The position numbers and the translations under genes were made by a program. The notes under the pieces are model-generated. The model had not been told where the DNA came from, ran no database searches, and saw only the letters and a program-made list of their open reading frames with translations. A DNA stretch of 24,979 nucleotides from Halobacteriales archaeon QH_10_67_13 (GTDB lineage: Archaea > Halobacteriota > Halobacteria > Halobacteriales > Haloarculaceae). Positions 16,531-24,147 of this stretch are shown piece by piece; position 1 is the first letter of the stretch, and each line of letters starts with the position of its first letter. The stretch is from assembly GCA_003021335.1 (NCBI GenBank), contig PXQL01000007.1, positions 12,719-37,697 of the forward strand. Direction: 5' to 3'.

Positions 16531-17207
16531 GATACCGGTAGGACCGGGACGCCGGTCAGCTCTTCCTCGGTGAGCCCGCGGTACAGGCCCGCGACCGGCG
16601 GTTCGGCGTCGCCGGCGTCGCTCGCGCCGACCGTGACCAGCACGGTAAGCGCCGCGCGGAGGCTCAGGCCGGTCTCGGTGATCCGCTCGGGGCGGACCGC
16701 GAGCAGGTGTCCGCCGACGGTCGGGTTCGGCGCCAGCGGGACGAACACCGTCACCCGCTCTGAGCCGTCGGTCCAGTCGGCACCGGAGTCCTGGCCGACG
16801 ACGAAGGCGAGTACGTCGACGCCGTCGGCCAGCGCGAGCGACACCACGTCGCTGAACCCCTCGTCGGTGAGCACGCGGCGGGACCGTTCCAAGCTGTTGT
16901 AGATCGGACCGATCACCGGAATTCGCTCGAGGACGGCGTCGACGGCCTTGCCCGCGAGGGCCCCGTACCGGTTCTGGACCACGAGGCCGGTCGCGACGAG
17001 AGCCGCCGGGACCCCGAGCGCGAGCGATCCGACCGCGAGGACGGTCGCGGCCGGTCCCTCGACGCCGAGTGCCGCCAGGACGGCATCAAACGTCGAGAGG
17101 ACTCTCAGAAGAACTAAGCCGAGCCCGTAGGCGACGACCGCGAGCAGCGCCAGCGGGAGAAAGAAGGCGAGTCCAGTCAACAGACTGCGACGGATCAGCC
17201 GAGTCAT
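16527..17207 (-). CDS. DUF502 family membrane protein
   Basis: This 226-residue protein has two N-terminal membrane helices (about residues 10-32 and 52-76) and a soluble C-terminal domain. The DUF502 pattern is clear: RLIRRSLLTGLAFFLPLALL at the start, the segment RIPVIGPIYNSLERSRRVL after the second helix, then VTVFVPLAPNPTVGGHLLAV and a helical AALTVLVTVG near the end. The function of DUF502 proteins is unknown to me. Its stop overlaps the ilvA start (ATGA), so it is the first gene of a two-gene operon; I see no biochemical link to threonine metabolism. The 135 bases upstream (17208-17342) show no convincing promoter box and no gene. Confidence 0.85.
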   Translation of the reverse strand: MTRLIRRSLLTGLAFFLPLALLAVVAYGLGLVLLRVLSTFDAVLAALGVEGPAATVLAVGSLALGVPAALVATGLVVQNRYGALAGKAVDAVLERIPVIGPIYNSLERSRRVLTDEGFSDVVSLALADGVDVLAFVVGQDSGADWTDGSERVTVFVPLAPNPTVGGHLLAVRPERITETGLSLRAALTVLVTVGASDAGDAEPPVAGLYRGLTEEELTGVPVLPVS

Positions 17208-17342
17208 ACCGGGGGCTCGCGGCCCGGCAGCCTCAGTGTTGCGTTTGTCGGGAATCGTGAACCCCTCCGGTTCGGGTCGAATTCCAACACCGTCCGTCGG
17301 TTCTCGGGAACGACGTTCAGTTTCACTCCGGGCAGGCGGTCG

Positions 17343-17708
17343 TCACGACGAGTCGGACCCGTCCTCGATCAGGACGGTTGCCTCGCCGTCGAGGGCCGTC
17401 TCGTCGCCGTTGTCGACGCGGGTGGCCAGGCGGTACCGATCGTCACCGAGCCGATCGCGGATCTCACACCGAGCGGTCGGACGGTCGCCGACGCTCACCG
17501 GAGCAGTAAACTCGACGTCTTGGGAGAGGTAGACGACGGTGCCCGGGAGCCGTGCGAGTGCGGCGCCGATCAGCCCCGTCAACAGCGCTCCGTGGACGAT
17601 GATCGTCTTCGAGAACGAGATACTGTCGCCGGCCGCGAGCCCGGCCGAGAGGTCACGGCTCGTCTCCCAGTCCTTGCGGTCCTCGCTGGGTGCGATTCTG
17701 TCTGTCAT
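17343..17708 (-). pseudogene. MaoC-like hydratase domain protein with the catalytic segment deleted in frame
   Basis: The 121-residue open frame starts at ATG 17708, with a TATA-like box 23-31 nt upstream. It matches haloarchaeal MaoC/(R)-specific enoyl-CoA hydratases up to GDSISFSKTI. It resumes at IVHGALLTGLIGAALARLPG, then VVYLSQDVEFTAPVSVGD and the last strands. Between these, near 17598-17606, about 33 residues normally hold the long hot-dog helix start and the D-x-N-x-x-H catalytic motif (typical context SGDxNRLHLD). They are absent, although the frame is kept. The protein could fold only partly and should be inactive. An automatic annotation would probably call it intact. It may instead be an assembly error over a normal gene. 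Confidence 0.7.
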
Positions 17709-17959
17709 ACGCGTCGGTAGCGCCAGCCCTCGAATAAGTCCTGTCTCCCGCGTCCTGAGACATCGGGTGGGGATCAAACGCGGGACCGGTGAGCCAACAG
17801 CTCAAGAGACCCCGGGCTCGGTCGTATCGATCGGCTGCCGACCGTTTCGACGGTGGGCTCGTCGGTGGTCTCCCGTGTGCGATCCGGTCGGGGTCGAGCC
17901 AACCAGGCATTCGCGGCCGGGAACGGGGACGACTGGTCCGGACGGTCCGTCGGCCGGGA
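17709..17959. other. 251-base intergenic region with one promoter
   Basis: Between the MaoC-like start and the acyl-CoA dehydrogenase stop I see a minus-strand TATA-like box (gacttattcg, 17731-17740) for the MaoC gene. I see no credible gene, tRNA or repeat in the rest. Confidence 0.5.
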
Positions 17960-19123
17960 TCAGTCGAAGGCGGCGATCCCGGTGAGATCCTCACCCAGGA
18001 TCAGCGAGTGGATGTCGTGGGTGCCCTCGTATGTGTAGACGGTCTCCATGTTGGCGAGGTGCCGCATCGGCGGGTAGTCGGTCGTGATCCCGTTGCCCCC
18101 GAGCATCTCGCGGGCGACGCGGGCCTGCTCGCGGGCCATCCGGACGTTGTTGCGCTTTGCCATCGAGACCTGCTGGGGCCGTAGGTCGCCGCGTTGTTTC
18201 AGCGCTGCGAGGCGGTGGGCGAGCAGCTGGCTGGTCGTGATCTGGGTGGCCATCTCGGCGAGGTTCTCCTGTTGGAGCTGGAACCGGGCGATCGGCCCGC
18301 CAAACTGCTCGCGGTCGGTGGCGTAGGTGCGGGCGGTCTCGAAACAGTCCCGGGCGGCGCCGACCGCGCCCCACGCGATCCCGTAGCGGGCCTGTGTGAG
18401 ACAGGACAGCGGTCCCTTCATGCCCGAGACGCCCGGGAGGCGGTTCTCCGCGGGCACGGAGACGTTCTGGAGCTCGATCCGACCGCTGACCGACGCGCGC
18501 ATCGAGAGTTTGTCCTCGATGTGTAGGGTAGAGACGCCCTCGCGGTCGGTCTCGACGAGAAAGCCCCGAATCTCGCCGTCGCTTTGTTCGCGGGCCCACA
18601 CGACGGCCACGTCGGCGATCGGGGCGTTCGTGATCCAGGTTTTCTCCCCGTCGAGAACGTACCCGTCGCCGTCGCGGGCGGGTTCAGCGGTGGTTTCCAT
18701 CGCCGCCGGGTTCGAGCCGTGCTCGGGTTCGGTGAGCCCGAAACAGCCGACCGCCTCGCCGTCCTCAAGCGCCGGCAGCCACCGCTCTCGTTGGGCGGGA
18801 CTGCCGTACTCGGCGATGGGATACATGACGAGCGCCCCCTGGACCGAAGCCATCGAGCGGATTCCGGAGTCGCCGGCCTCGAGTTCCTGCATCAGCAATC
18901 CGTAGGCAGTCTCGGAGACGCCGGGGAGCCCCTGTGCCTCGAGGGTCGGCCCGTAGAAGCCGAGTTCGCCCATCTTCGCGATGAGTTCGGTCGGGAAGGT
19001 GCCGGCCTCGTAGTGATCGGCAATGACGGGTTTGACCTCCTCCTCGACGAACTCCCGGGCAGTATCGCGGATCAGCCGTTCCTCGGCGTCGAGGTCGGCC
19101 TCCAAGTCGACGTAATCGAGCAT
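17960..19123 (-). CDS. acyl-CoA dehydrogenase (glutaryl-CoA dehydrogenase-like)
   Basis: A 387-residue FAD enzyme that oxidises an acyl-CoA at the alpha-beta position and passes electrons to ETF. FAD and substrate signatures are present: GCFGLTEPEHGSNPAAMET, KTWITNAPIADVAVVWA and RLPGVSGMKGPLSCL. The catalytic glutamate is E366 in TYEGTHDIHSLILG. The sequence RYGIAWGAVGAARDCFETA and the YEGTHDIH context are closest to the glutaryl-CoA dehydrogenase subgroup, but substrate specificity is not proven. Length is typical and the gene appears intact. The start at MLDYVDLEADL is supported by a T-rich box (gctttttgc, 19151-19159) upstream. It lies 250 bases upstream of the MaoC-like gene on the same strand, so a shared role in acyl-CoA metabolism is possible. 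Confidence 0.92.
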   Translation of the reverse strand: MLDYVDLEADLDAEERLIRDTAREFVEEEVKPVIADHYEAGTFPTELIAKMGELGFYGPTLEAQGLPGVSETAYGLLMQELEAGDSGIRSMASVQGALVMYPIAEYGSPAQRERWLPALEDGEAVGCFGLTEPEHGSNPAAMETTAEPARDGDGYVLDGEKTWITNAPIADVAVVWAREQSDGEIRGFLVETDREGVSTLHIEDKLSMRASVSGRIELQNVSVPAENRLPGVSGMKGPLSCLTQARYGIAWGAVGAARDCFETARTYATDREQFGGPIARFQLQQENLAEMATQITTSQLLAHRLAALKQRGDLRPQQVSMAKRNNVRMAREQARVAREMLGGNGITTDYPPMRHLANMETVYTYEGTHDIHSLILGEDLTGIAAFD

Positions 19124-19150
19124 CTTCGTACCGCTTGGAGGGAAGGACCG

Positions 19151-19159
19151 GCAAAAAGC
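19151..19159 (-). promoter_or_regulatory. TATA-like box of the acyl-CoA dehydrogenase gene
   Basis: gctttttgc on the minus strand lies 28-36 nt before ATG 19123. This is slightly further than for neighbouring genes, suggesting a leader of a few bases. Confidence 0.45.
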
Positions 19160-19224
19160 GTTGGCCCGCGAGCAGCGTCTACGTCCTTGAGGGGGCGATC
19201 GGTCGAACGGGCACCGGCGAACGG

Positions 19225-19704
19225 TCACTCGGCGGGATCGACGGGTTTCGTCATCGTCTCGCGGGTCGTCCCGTACCCGGCCGCGGCGTACAGCTCGCGC
19301 GCCGGCCGGTTATCGGCGTCGACGGTCAGCGTGAGGCGATCGCAGTCGTTGTCGGCCGCCCACGCCTCGACGGCCTCAAGCAGTCGTGTCCCGACGCCCC
19401 GGCGGCGCGCCGATTCGCGGACGAATAGCTCGTTGACGTGACACGCCTGGCGCTGCTCGAAGATCGGCGGGGGCATCTGCAGTTCGGCGGCGGCGTAGCC
19501 GAGGAGCCCCTCCTCGCGGGCCACGCAGACGAGTGACCGTTCGTCGTCAATCCGCGCCCGGAGATGCCTCTTGCCCTCGACCCGAACGGTATCGTCGTCC
19601 TGGAGCGTGTGGACGCCGAGGGCCGCCATCTCTCGTTGGGCCGGCACCCACAGCTCGTCGAGGAAGGCTTCGAGCTCGGCGGCGGTAAGGCGAGCGAGCT
19701 CCAC
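19225..19704 (-). CDS. GNAT family N-acetyltransferase
   Basis: A 159-residue acetyl-CoA-dependent acetyltransferase. The fold is complete: [20 protein letters not shown] as the N-terminal helix, [17 protein letters not shown] as strands, and [21 protein letters not shown] with the acetyl-CoA loop RRRGVG at about residue 113. [21 protein letters not shown] and [13 protein letters not shown] complete the C-terminal motif B. The substrate is unknown. The start is taken as GTG 19704 because the homologous helix begins there and a TATA-like box lies 21-29 nt upstream; the long upstream extension of the open frame is antisense to serA. It diverges from serA. Confidence 0.88.
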   Translation of the reverse strand: MELARLTAAELEAFLDELWVPAQREMAALGVHTLQDDDTVRVEGKRHLRARIDDERSLVCVAREEGLLGYAAAELQMPPPIFEQRQACHVNELFVRESARRRGVGTRLLEAVEAWAADNDCDRLTLTVDADNRPARELYAAAGYGTTRETMTKPVDPAE

Positions 19705-19724
19705 GGGCGATGAATCCGGCGGCC

Positions 19725-19733
19725 GGTAATAGC
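19725..19733 (-). promoter_or_regulatory. TATA-like box of the GNAT gene
   Basis: gctattacc on the minus strand lies 21-29 nt before GTG 19704. It fixes the GTG start of the acetyltransferase. Confidence 0.5.
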
Positions 19734-19796
19734 TCCGGCGGTCGCGAGCCCGAGGACGGCCGGCGGCGTCGGCCGAGGCAACCGGGCAGAGACAAA

Positions 19797-19804
19797 ACGT
19801 TTTG
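19797..19804 (+). promoter_or_regulatory. TATA-like box of serA
   Basis: acgttttg lies 24-31 nt before ATG 19828, as expected for a leaderless transcript. Confidence 0.5.
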
Positions 19805-19827
19805 CCCACCCCCGGCATCGTCCAGAT

Positions 19828-21420
19828 ATGCGAGTGCTGATCACGGACCCGATCGCGGACGCGGGGATCGAGCGCCTGCGGGCGGCGGGCCACGAGGTCG
19901 AGACCGCCTACGACCTCTCGCCGGCGGCCCTGCGGGAGGCCGTGGCGGAGGTGCACGCGCTGATCGTCCGGTCGGGGACGGAGTTGACCGCCGAGGTGTT
20001 CGCGGCCGCGCCGGAACTCGTGATCGTCGGGCGGGCGGGCATCGGCGTCAACAACATCGACATCGACGCCGCGACCGACCACGGCGTGATCGTCGCGAAC
20101 GCCCCGGAGGGCAACGTTCGTGCCGCGGCCGAGCACACCGTCGGCATGACCTTTACGACCGCGCGGTCGATCCCGCAGGCTCACGCCCGGCTGTCGGCCG
20201 GCGAATGGGCGAAAGGCGAGTTTCTCGGGACCGAACTCAACGACAAGACGCTCGGAGTCGTCGGTCTGGGTCGGGTCGGACAGGAGGTCGCGAAGCGACT
20301 CGGCGCCCTGGGCATGGAGGTTGTCGCGTTCGACCCGTACATCAGCGAAGAGCGGGCCGCGCAGGTCGGCGCGAAGCTCGTCGGGGCGCTCGCGGACTGT
20401 CTCGACCGGGCAGACGTCGTGACGGTCCACACGCCGCTGACCGACGAGACCGCGAACATGATCGGCCGCGAGCAACTCACGCGGTTGGAGGGCGGCTACC
20501 TGATCAACTGCGCCCGGGGCGGGATCGTCGACGAGTCGGCGCTCGCCGCCGCCGTCGAGGAGGGACAGCTCGCCGGCGCGGCCGTCGACGTGTTCGCGGA
20601 CGAGCCCGTCGACCCGGAGAACCCGCTGCTCGGGGTCGAGGATGTCATTGTCACGCCACACCTCGGGGCCTCCACGGCGGCCGCACAGGAGACCGTCGCG
20701 GTCTCGACCGCCGAGCAGGTCCGGGCGGCGCTCGTCGGCGAGCCCGCGACCAACGCGCTCAATGCCCCCTCAGTCGACGAGTCCTCGTTCCCGGCGGTGC
20801 GGCCGTACATCGAGCTCGCGGACACGATGGGGACGGTGGCGGTCCAGCTGTTCGACGGCCAGATCGAGCGCGTCGAGCTCACCTACGCCGGCGACCTCGC
20901 CGACGAGGACACGGACCTCGTGACCGCCTCGGCGCTGACCGGCGTCTTCGCCCCCCTCGAGACGGAGGTCAGTACCGTAAACGCCCGCGGGGTCGCGGCC
21001 GATCGGGGCGTGGCGGTCACGGAGACCACGACCCGGCAGGCCGAGGATTTCCGGTCGCTCGTGACCGTCACCGTAACAGACGGCGAGACCGAGACGACCG
21101 TCTGTGGGACGCTGTACGCCGACGACGACCCGCGGATCGTCCGGATCGACGGGTTCCGGGTCGACGCCGTGCCGGGCGATCACATGCTCGTCACCCGCAA
21201 CCGCGACGAGCCGGGGGTCATCGGGTTCATCGGGAGCGAGCTGGGTGCGGCCGGGATCAACATCGCCGGCATGTTCAACGGCCGCGAGACCATCGGCGGC
21301 GAGGCGCTGTCGGTGTACACGCTCGACGACGCCGTTACCGAGGAGCTGCGCGCCGCCCTCGAGGCCGACGAGCGGATCATCGAGACGACCTACATCTCAC
21401 TCGACGGCGCCAACGGCTAA
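19828..21420 (+). CDS. serA: D-3-phosphoglycerate dehydrogenase
   Basis: SerA (530 residues) oxidises 3-phosphoglycerate to 3-phosphohydroxypyruvate with NAD+, the first step of serine synthesis. The N-terminal substrate domain starts [20 protein letters not shown]. The NAD-binding loop [17 protein letters not shown] lies near 143 with the acidic D of FDPYI about 25 residues later. The catalytic His is H278 in [11 protein letters not shown]. From about 315 an allosteric substrate-binding (ASB) domain follows. An ACT domain from about 450 ([18 protein letters not shown] onward) is the expected serine-feedback site. Length matches the long SerA form and no interruption is seen. The frame is also overlapped by very long shadow frames, an effect of GC-rich coding. 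Confidence 0.95.
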   Translation: MRVLITDPIADAGIERLRAAGHEVETAYDLSPAALREAVAEVHALIVRSGTELTAEVFAAAPELVIVGRAGIGVNNIDIDAATDHGVIVANAPEGNVRAAAEHTVGMTFTTARSIPQAHARLSAGEWAKGEFLGTELNDKTLGVVGLGRVGQEVAKRLGALGMEVVAFDPYISEERAAQVGAKLVGALADCLDRADVVTVHTPLTDETANMIGREQLTRLEGGYLINCARGGIVDESALAAAVEEGQLAGAAVDVFADEPVDPENPLLGVEDVIVTPHLGASTAAAQETVAVSTAEQVRAALVGEPATNALNAPSVDESSFPAVRPYIELADTMGTVAVQLFDGQIERVELTYAGDLADEDTDLVTASALTGVFAPLETEVSTVNARGVAADRGVAVTETTTRQAEDFRSLVTVTVTDGETETTVCGTLYADDDPRIVRIDGFRVDAVPGDHMLVTRNRDEPGVIGFIGSELGAAGINIAGMFNGRETIGGEALSVYTLDDAVTEELRAALEADERIIETTYISLDGANG

Positions 21421-21494
21421 CCGGATCGGAGACAGACGAGGCGCTCGGAGAACGGCAACAGACGATGAGAGCGGAAAGACCAGACAGCCGTGGG

Positions 21495-22090
21495 TCAGTA
21501 CCGGAGCGCGGCGAGCGTCTCGGCGGCCTCGCGGGCCGCGGCGAGGTGATCTCGTGCGCGCCGGGGATCGTCGGTCGCGGCCGCCCGCTCGGAGAACTGG
21601 ACCAGCGTTCGAACGAGCGGTTCCCGGGCGGCCGCCGGGGCTCCGCCGGGCGCGCCCGCTGGTCGCTCTGGCGGGTCGAGTCGGTCCGGGCCGGCGTCTC
21701 GTGGTCCGGCTCCGGGGGCTTGGCGTCTCCCGGCTCGGCGTCGGCGCCGTTCTCGGGGCGTGACTCCTCGGCGCCGCCAAAGGCAACCCGCGCATCGTCG
21801 CTCGGGGTCGTGACCTCGATGGATCCGGATCCACTCTCATCCTCCCCGTCCTCGCCGGATGCGTCGGCCTCCGTCCCGGAGCGATCGACGGGCCGCTCGC
21901 AGGTCGGACAGAACTCCTGGCCGTCGTACCGGAAGATCGGGTCGCCACACTCCGAACAGTGGGCGTTTGTCATCGTCGCCCCCTGGAGCAGGAGCTCGCT
22001 CATCTTTTCGGTGGCCTCTCGTTCTTGTTTGTCCTGTTCGTACTTCTCGCGGAGCCGCTCGCGTTCGGCCTCCTCGTCGAACTCGCTCAT
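21495..22090 (-). pseudogene. SSSCA1 (Sjogren's syndrome/scleroderma autoantigen 1) family zinc protein, frameshifted
   Basis: The N-terminus [20 protein letters not shown], a highly charged helix, leads into [15 protein letters not shown] and a zinc ribbon with CSEC...CPTC (C-x2-C-x14-C-x2-C, about residues 45-65). This is the archaeal SSSCA1-type domain. A variable acidic linker follows. In this frame the sequence becomes Arg/Ser/Pro-rich after about 21690. In another frame, from about 21665 to TGA 21497-21495, it reads an amphipathic helix ([17 protein letters not shown], then [12 protein letters not shown]). That is the normal C-terminus of the haloarchaeal family. The total length is one base short of a whole number of codons, so bases are missing from the linker. 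Function unknown; zinc-binding is inferred from the cysteines. Confidence 0.7.
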
Positions 22091-22110
22091 ACCCGAAAAA
22101 CGGAAGCCAC

Positions 22111-22169
22111 GTGTTAGTGACTTTGGGATCGGCAGGCAGCGGCCACGCCCGGCGCGGGGGCTTTTGTAT
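22111..22169. promoter_or_regulatory. divergent promoters for the SSSCA1 and mdh genes
   Basis: The 100-base spacer 22091-22190 holds a minus-strand box (cactaacac, 22111-22119, 21-29 nt before the SSSCA1 ATG). It also holds a plus-strand box (gcttttgtatc, ending 22170, about 21-31 nt before the mdh ATG at 22191). Both promoters look intact although both genes are interrupted. Confidence 0.45.
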
Positions 22170-22190
22170 CCCGCCGGCGTGGGCCCGGGT

Positions 22191-23023
22191 ATGGCAACAA
22201 AGAAGGTGAGTATCGTCGGCGCGGCCGGCACCGTCGGCTCGGCGGCGGGCTACGACATCGCGCTGCGGGGGGTCGCAGACGAACTCGTCTATGTCGACAT
22301 TCCCGAACAGGAGGGGGTCACCGTCGGGCAGGCGGCAGACACCAACCACGCCGTGGCCTACAACACGAATACGACCGTCCGGCAGGGCGGCTACGAGGCG
22401 ACCGCGGGCTCTGACGTAGTGGTGATCACCGCCGGCCTGCCCCGCGAACCGGGAGACACGCGGCTGGATCTCGCGGGCGACAACGCTCCGATCGTCGCCG
22501 AGATCGAGCGCTCGCTCGCCGCCCACTCCAAGGGGTACGTGACCGTCACGACCTCGAATCCCGTCGACCTGCTCAACCGGCACATCTACGAGACCGGCGA
22601 CCGGGCCCGCGAGCGGGTGGTCGGGTTCGGCGGGGGACTCGACTCGGGGTACCGGTGTTCTCGAAGGTCCGGGTCGACGGCCGGGATCCCGAGCTCTCCG
22701 AGGGCGAGCGAGCGGAGATCCTCGAGAGCCTGCAAGCGAGCGCGATGGACGTCATCGAGCGCAAGGGCGCGACCGAGTGGGGCCCGGCCCGCGGCGTCGG
22801 CCACGTCGTCGAGGCGATCCTCCGGGACACGGGGGCGGTACTGCCGTGTTCGGTGGTGCTCGACGGCGAGTACGAGCAGGCGGGCGTCGGGCTGGGCGTA
22901 CCCGCCAAGCTTGGGGCCGACGGCGTCGAGGAGATCGTCGAGTGGGAGCTGAGCGACGACGAGCAGGCGGGGCTAAAAGAGGTGGCGACGAAGCTCGCCG
23001 AGCAGTACGCCCAACTCGAATGA
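22191..23023 (+). pseudogene. mdh: malate dehydrogenase with about 30 codons missing around the catalytic histidine
   Basis: NAD-dependent malate dehydrogenase of the LDH-like haloarchaeal type. The first part has the nucleotide loop [20 protein letters not shown], the acidic residue in [18 protein letters not shown] and [16 protein letters not shown]. It ends with [10 protein letters not shown] at 22646. From 22649, two bases out of frame, it resumes as [37 protein letters not shown] and so on to the stop at 23023. Family members such as the Haloarcula enzyme have about 30 residues between, including the catalytic His in GEHGD and the substrate Arg region after LDSAR. About 88 bases net are therefore missing. 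As written, translation from 22191 runs out of frame and the product would be inactive. The enzyme is normally central to the TCA cycle. Confidence 0.85.
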
Positions 23024-23040
23024 GCTGGCGGCGGCCACAG

Positions 23041-23049
23041 CCCTTACTT
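23041..23049 (+). promoter_or_regulatory. TATA-like box of the glutaredoxin-like/peroxiredoxin-like operon
   Basis: cccttactt lies 24-32 nt before ATG 23073, as expected for a leaderless first gene. Confidence 0.45.
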
Positions 23050-23072
23050 GTGGGTCGACCCAACGGTAGTGT

Positions 23073-23363
23073 ATGAGCGATCAGCAAGGAGAAGACCCGG
23101 CGATCACGCTGTACCGACTCCAGGCCTGCCCGTTCTGCGAGCGGGTGGTCCGGCGACTCGAAGAACTCGATCTCGCCTTCGAGTCGCGGTTCGTCGAGCC
23201 GCTGCACTCCGAGCGAAACGCCGTCAAGCGCGTCGCAGGCACCCGGACGGTGCCGGTGATCGTCGACGAACACACCGGAGTGACGATGGCGGAAAGCGAG
23301 AACATCGTCGAGTATCTTGACCGGACCTACGGCGAGGAACGGCTCGCGCCGTCGGAGGCGTAG
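23073..23363 (+). CDS. glutaredoxin-like / glutathione S-transferase N-domain protein
   Basis: A 96-residue thioredoxin-fold protein. ITLYRLQACPFCERVVRRLEE carries the redox motif CPFC (C19 and C22). RTVPVIVDEHTGVTM contains the cis-proline of the fold, and ESENIVEYLDRTYGEE matches the end of GST N-terminal domains. The protein stops before any GST C-terminal domain, so it is a single-domain glutaredoxin-like protein. Haloarchaea use gamma-glutamylcysteine rather than glutathione, so the partner thiol is probably that or a protein. The TAG stop is followed at once by the ATG of the peroxiredoxin-like gene, so the two are an operon. Confidence 0.88.
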   Translation: MSDQQGEDPAITLYRLQACPFCERVVRRLEELDLAFESRFVEPLHSERNAVKRVAGTRTVPVIVDEHTGVTMAESENIVEYLDRTYGEERLAPSEA

Positions 23364-23876
23364 ATGGTTTCCTTCGACGTGACCGAGCTCCCTCCGGCCG
23401 ACCCGCCGGCGCGGGGCGAGTCCGCCCCCGAGTTCGTCCGGCCGCTGGTCGGCGCCGAGTACTGGGAGAACGCCGCGCTCTCGGAGCTCGCCGAGACGGG
23501 GCCGGTTGTGCTCGTGTTCTACCCGATGGACGGGGCCTTTCCGGCGACGTACATGTGGACTGAGATTCGCGACCGCGGGTGGGGCGCCGACGCGGACGCA
23601 ACCGTCGTCGGGGTGTCGATCTCGACGCCGTACGAACACGGGGCGTTCATTGACCGGTACGACCTCGAGTATCGGCTGTTCAGCGACCCGGCCAACGGGG
23701 TCGCCGAGCGCTACGGGGTCGTCCACGATCTCGACGGGATGGCCGGCGTGACCGAACCCCGGCCGGCGGTCGTGCTCGTCGACGGCGACCGGACGGTCCG
23801 GTACACCTGGGCCGCCGAGGAGTGGCCCGAGTTTCCGCCCTACGACGAGACCGAGGACGCGATCGCCGAGCTGTGA
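23364..23876 (+). CDS. peroxiredoxin-like (AhpC/TSA fold) protein without cysteine
   Basis: A 170-residue thioredoxin-fold protein of the AhpC/TSA group. After a short N-terminal strand (PEFVRPLVGAEYWENAALSE) comes VVLVFYPMDGAFPATYMWTE. In a true peroxiredoxin this position reads FYP-x-D-x-T-x-x-C. Here the peroxidatic Cys and its Thr are replaced, and there is no cysteine anywhere in the protein. VVGVSISTPYEHGAFIDRYD, then FSDPANGVAERYGVV and PAVVLVDGDRTVRYTW follow the normal fold. I recall similar Cys-less proteins in other haloarchaea, so this is probably a conserved non-peroxidase branch. It is translationally coupled to a CPFC protein upstream. Function unknown; a binding or chaperone role is speculation. 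Confidence 0.8.
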   Translation: MVSFDVTELPPADPPARGESAPEFVRPLVGAEYWENAALSELAETGPVVLVFYPMDGAFPATYMWTEIRDRGWGADADATVVGVSISTPYEHGAFIDRYDLEYRLFSDPANGVAERYGVVHDLDGMAGVTEPRPAVVLVDGDRTVRYTWAAEEWPEFPPYDETEDAIAEL

Positions 23877-23897
23877 CCGCCGGCACCGCCACGGTGC

Positions 23898-24056
23898 TCA
23901 CACCTCAATCGCGCGCAGCGAGTCCGTGCGCCCGCAGTACGGACACTGAAAGTCGGCGACGGTGACGTCGTCGGGCATCTCGTAGGTGTAGTGCAGCTCG
24001 GCCATGTCGAGCTCACAGTCGGCGTTCTCGCAGGCGATCTCGAGTGTCGCTGGCAT
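23898..24056 (-). CDS. 52-residue haloarchaeal zinc-ribbon protein
   Basis: MPATLEIACENADCELDMAE and, later, VADFQCPYCGRTDSLRAIEV frame a small protein with C-x4-C (CENADC) and C-x2-C (CPYC) pairs and the spacer HYTYEMPDD. It looks like a single zinc ribbon, and I recognise it as a common small haloarchaeal family (possibly DUF7559; not certain). The start is set by the TATA-like box (minus-strand cgtttatgt, 24079-24087) 23-31 nt upstream; upstream extension of the frame is not conserved in character. Four-cysteine micro-proteins of this kind often bind nucleic acid or protein partners. It diverges from the SWIM gene. Confidence 0.8.
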   Translation of the reverse strand: MPATLEIACENADCELDMAELHYTYEMPDDVTVADFQCPYCGRTDSLRAIEV

Positions 24057-24078
24057 GGGCGTGCTCGGGCGCGACGAG

Positions 24079-24125
24079 ACATAAACGCCGGGCTCGCCGG
24101 TCGACAGGACCGACGACATTTTGAG
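24079..24125. promoter_or_regulatory. divergent promoters for the zinc-ribbon and SWIM genes
   Basis: A minus-strand box (cgtttatgt, 24079-24087) lies 23-31 nt before ATG 24056. A plus-strand box (cattttgag, 24117-24125) lies 23-31 nt before GTG 24148. Both support leaderless starts. Confidence 0.5.
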
Positions 24126-24147
24126 ACCGCCCCGCCAACCGAAGGGC

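Noticed and set aside
17770..17835. A tRNA-like stretch in the intergenic region (minus strand GTTTGATCC, resembling a T-loop)
   Set aside because: The invariant C of the T-loop is absent and no acceptor stem, D-arm or anticodon arm can be paired.
19710..22952. A 1080-codon plus-strand open frame across serA and beyond
   Set aside because: It is the out-of-frame shadow of serA and later genes: extremely Arg-rich, with no family features, while serA is complete in another frame.
23364..23876. Annotation as an active peroxiredoxin
   Set aside because: The protein has no cysteine, so thiol peroxidase activity is not possible.
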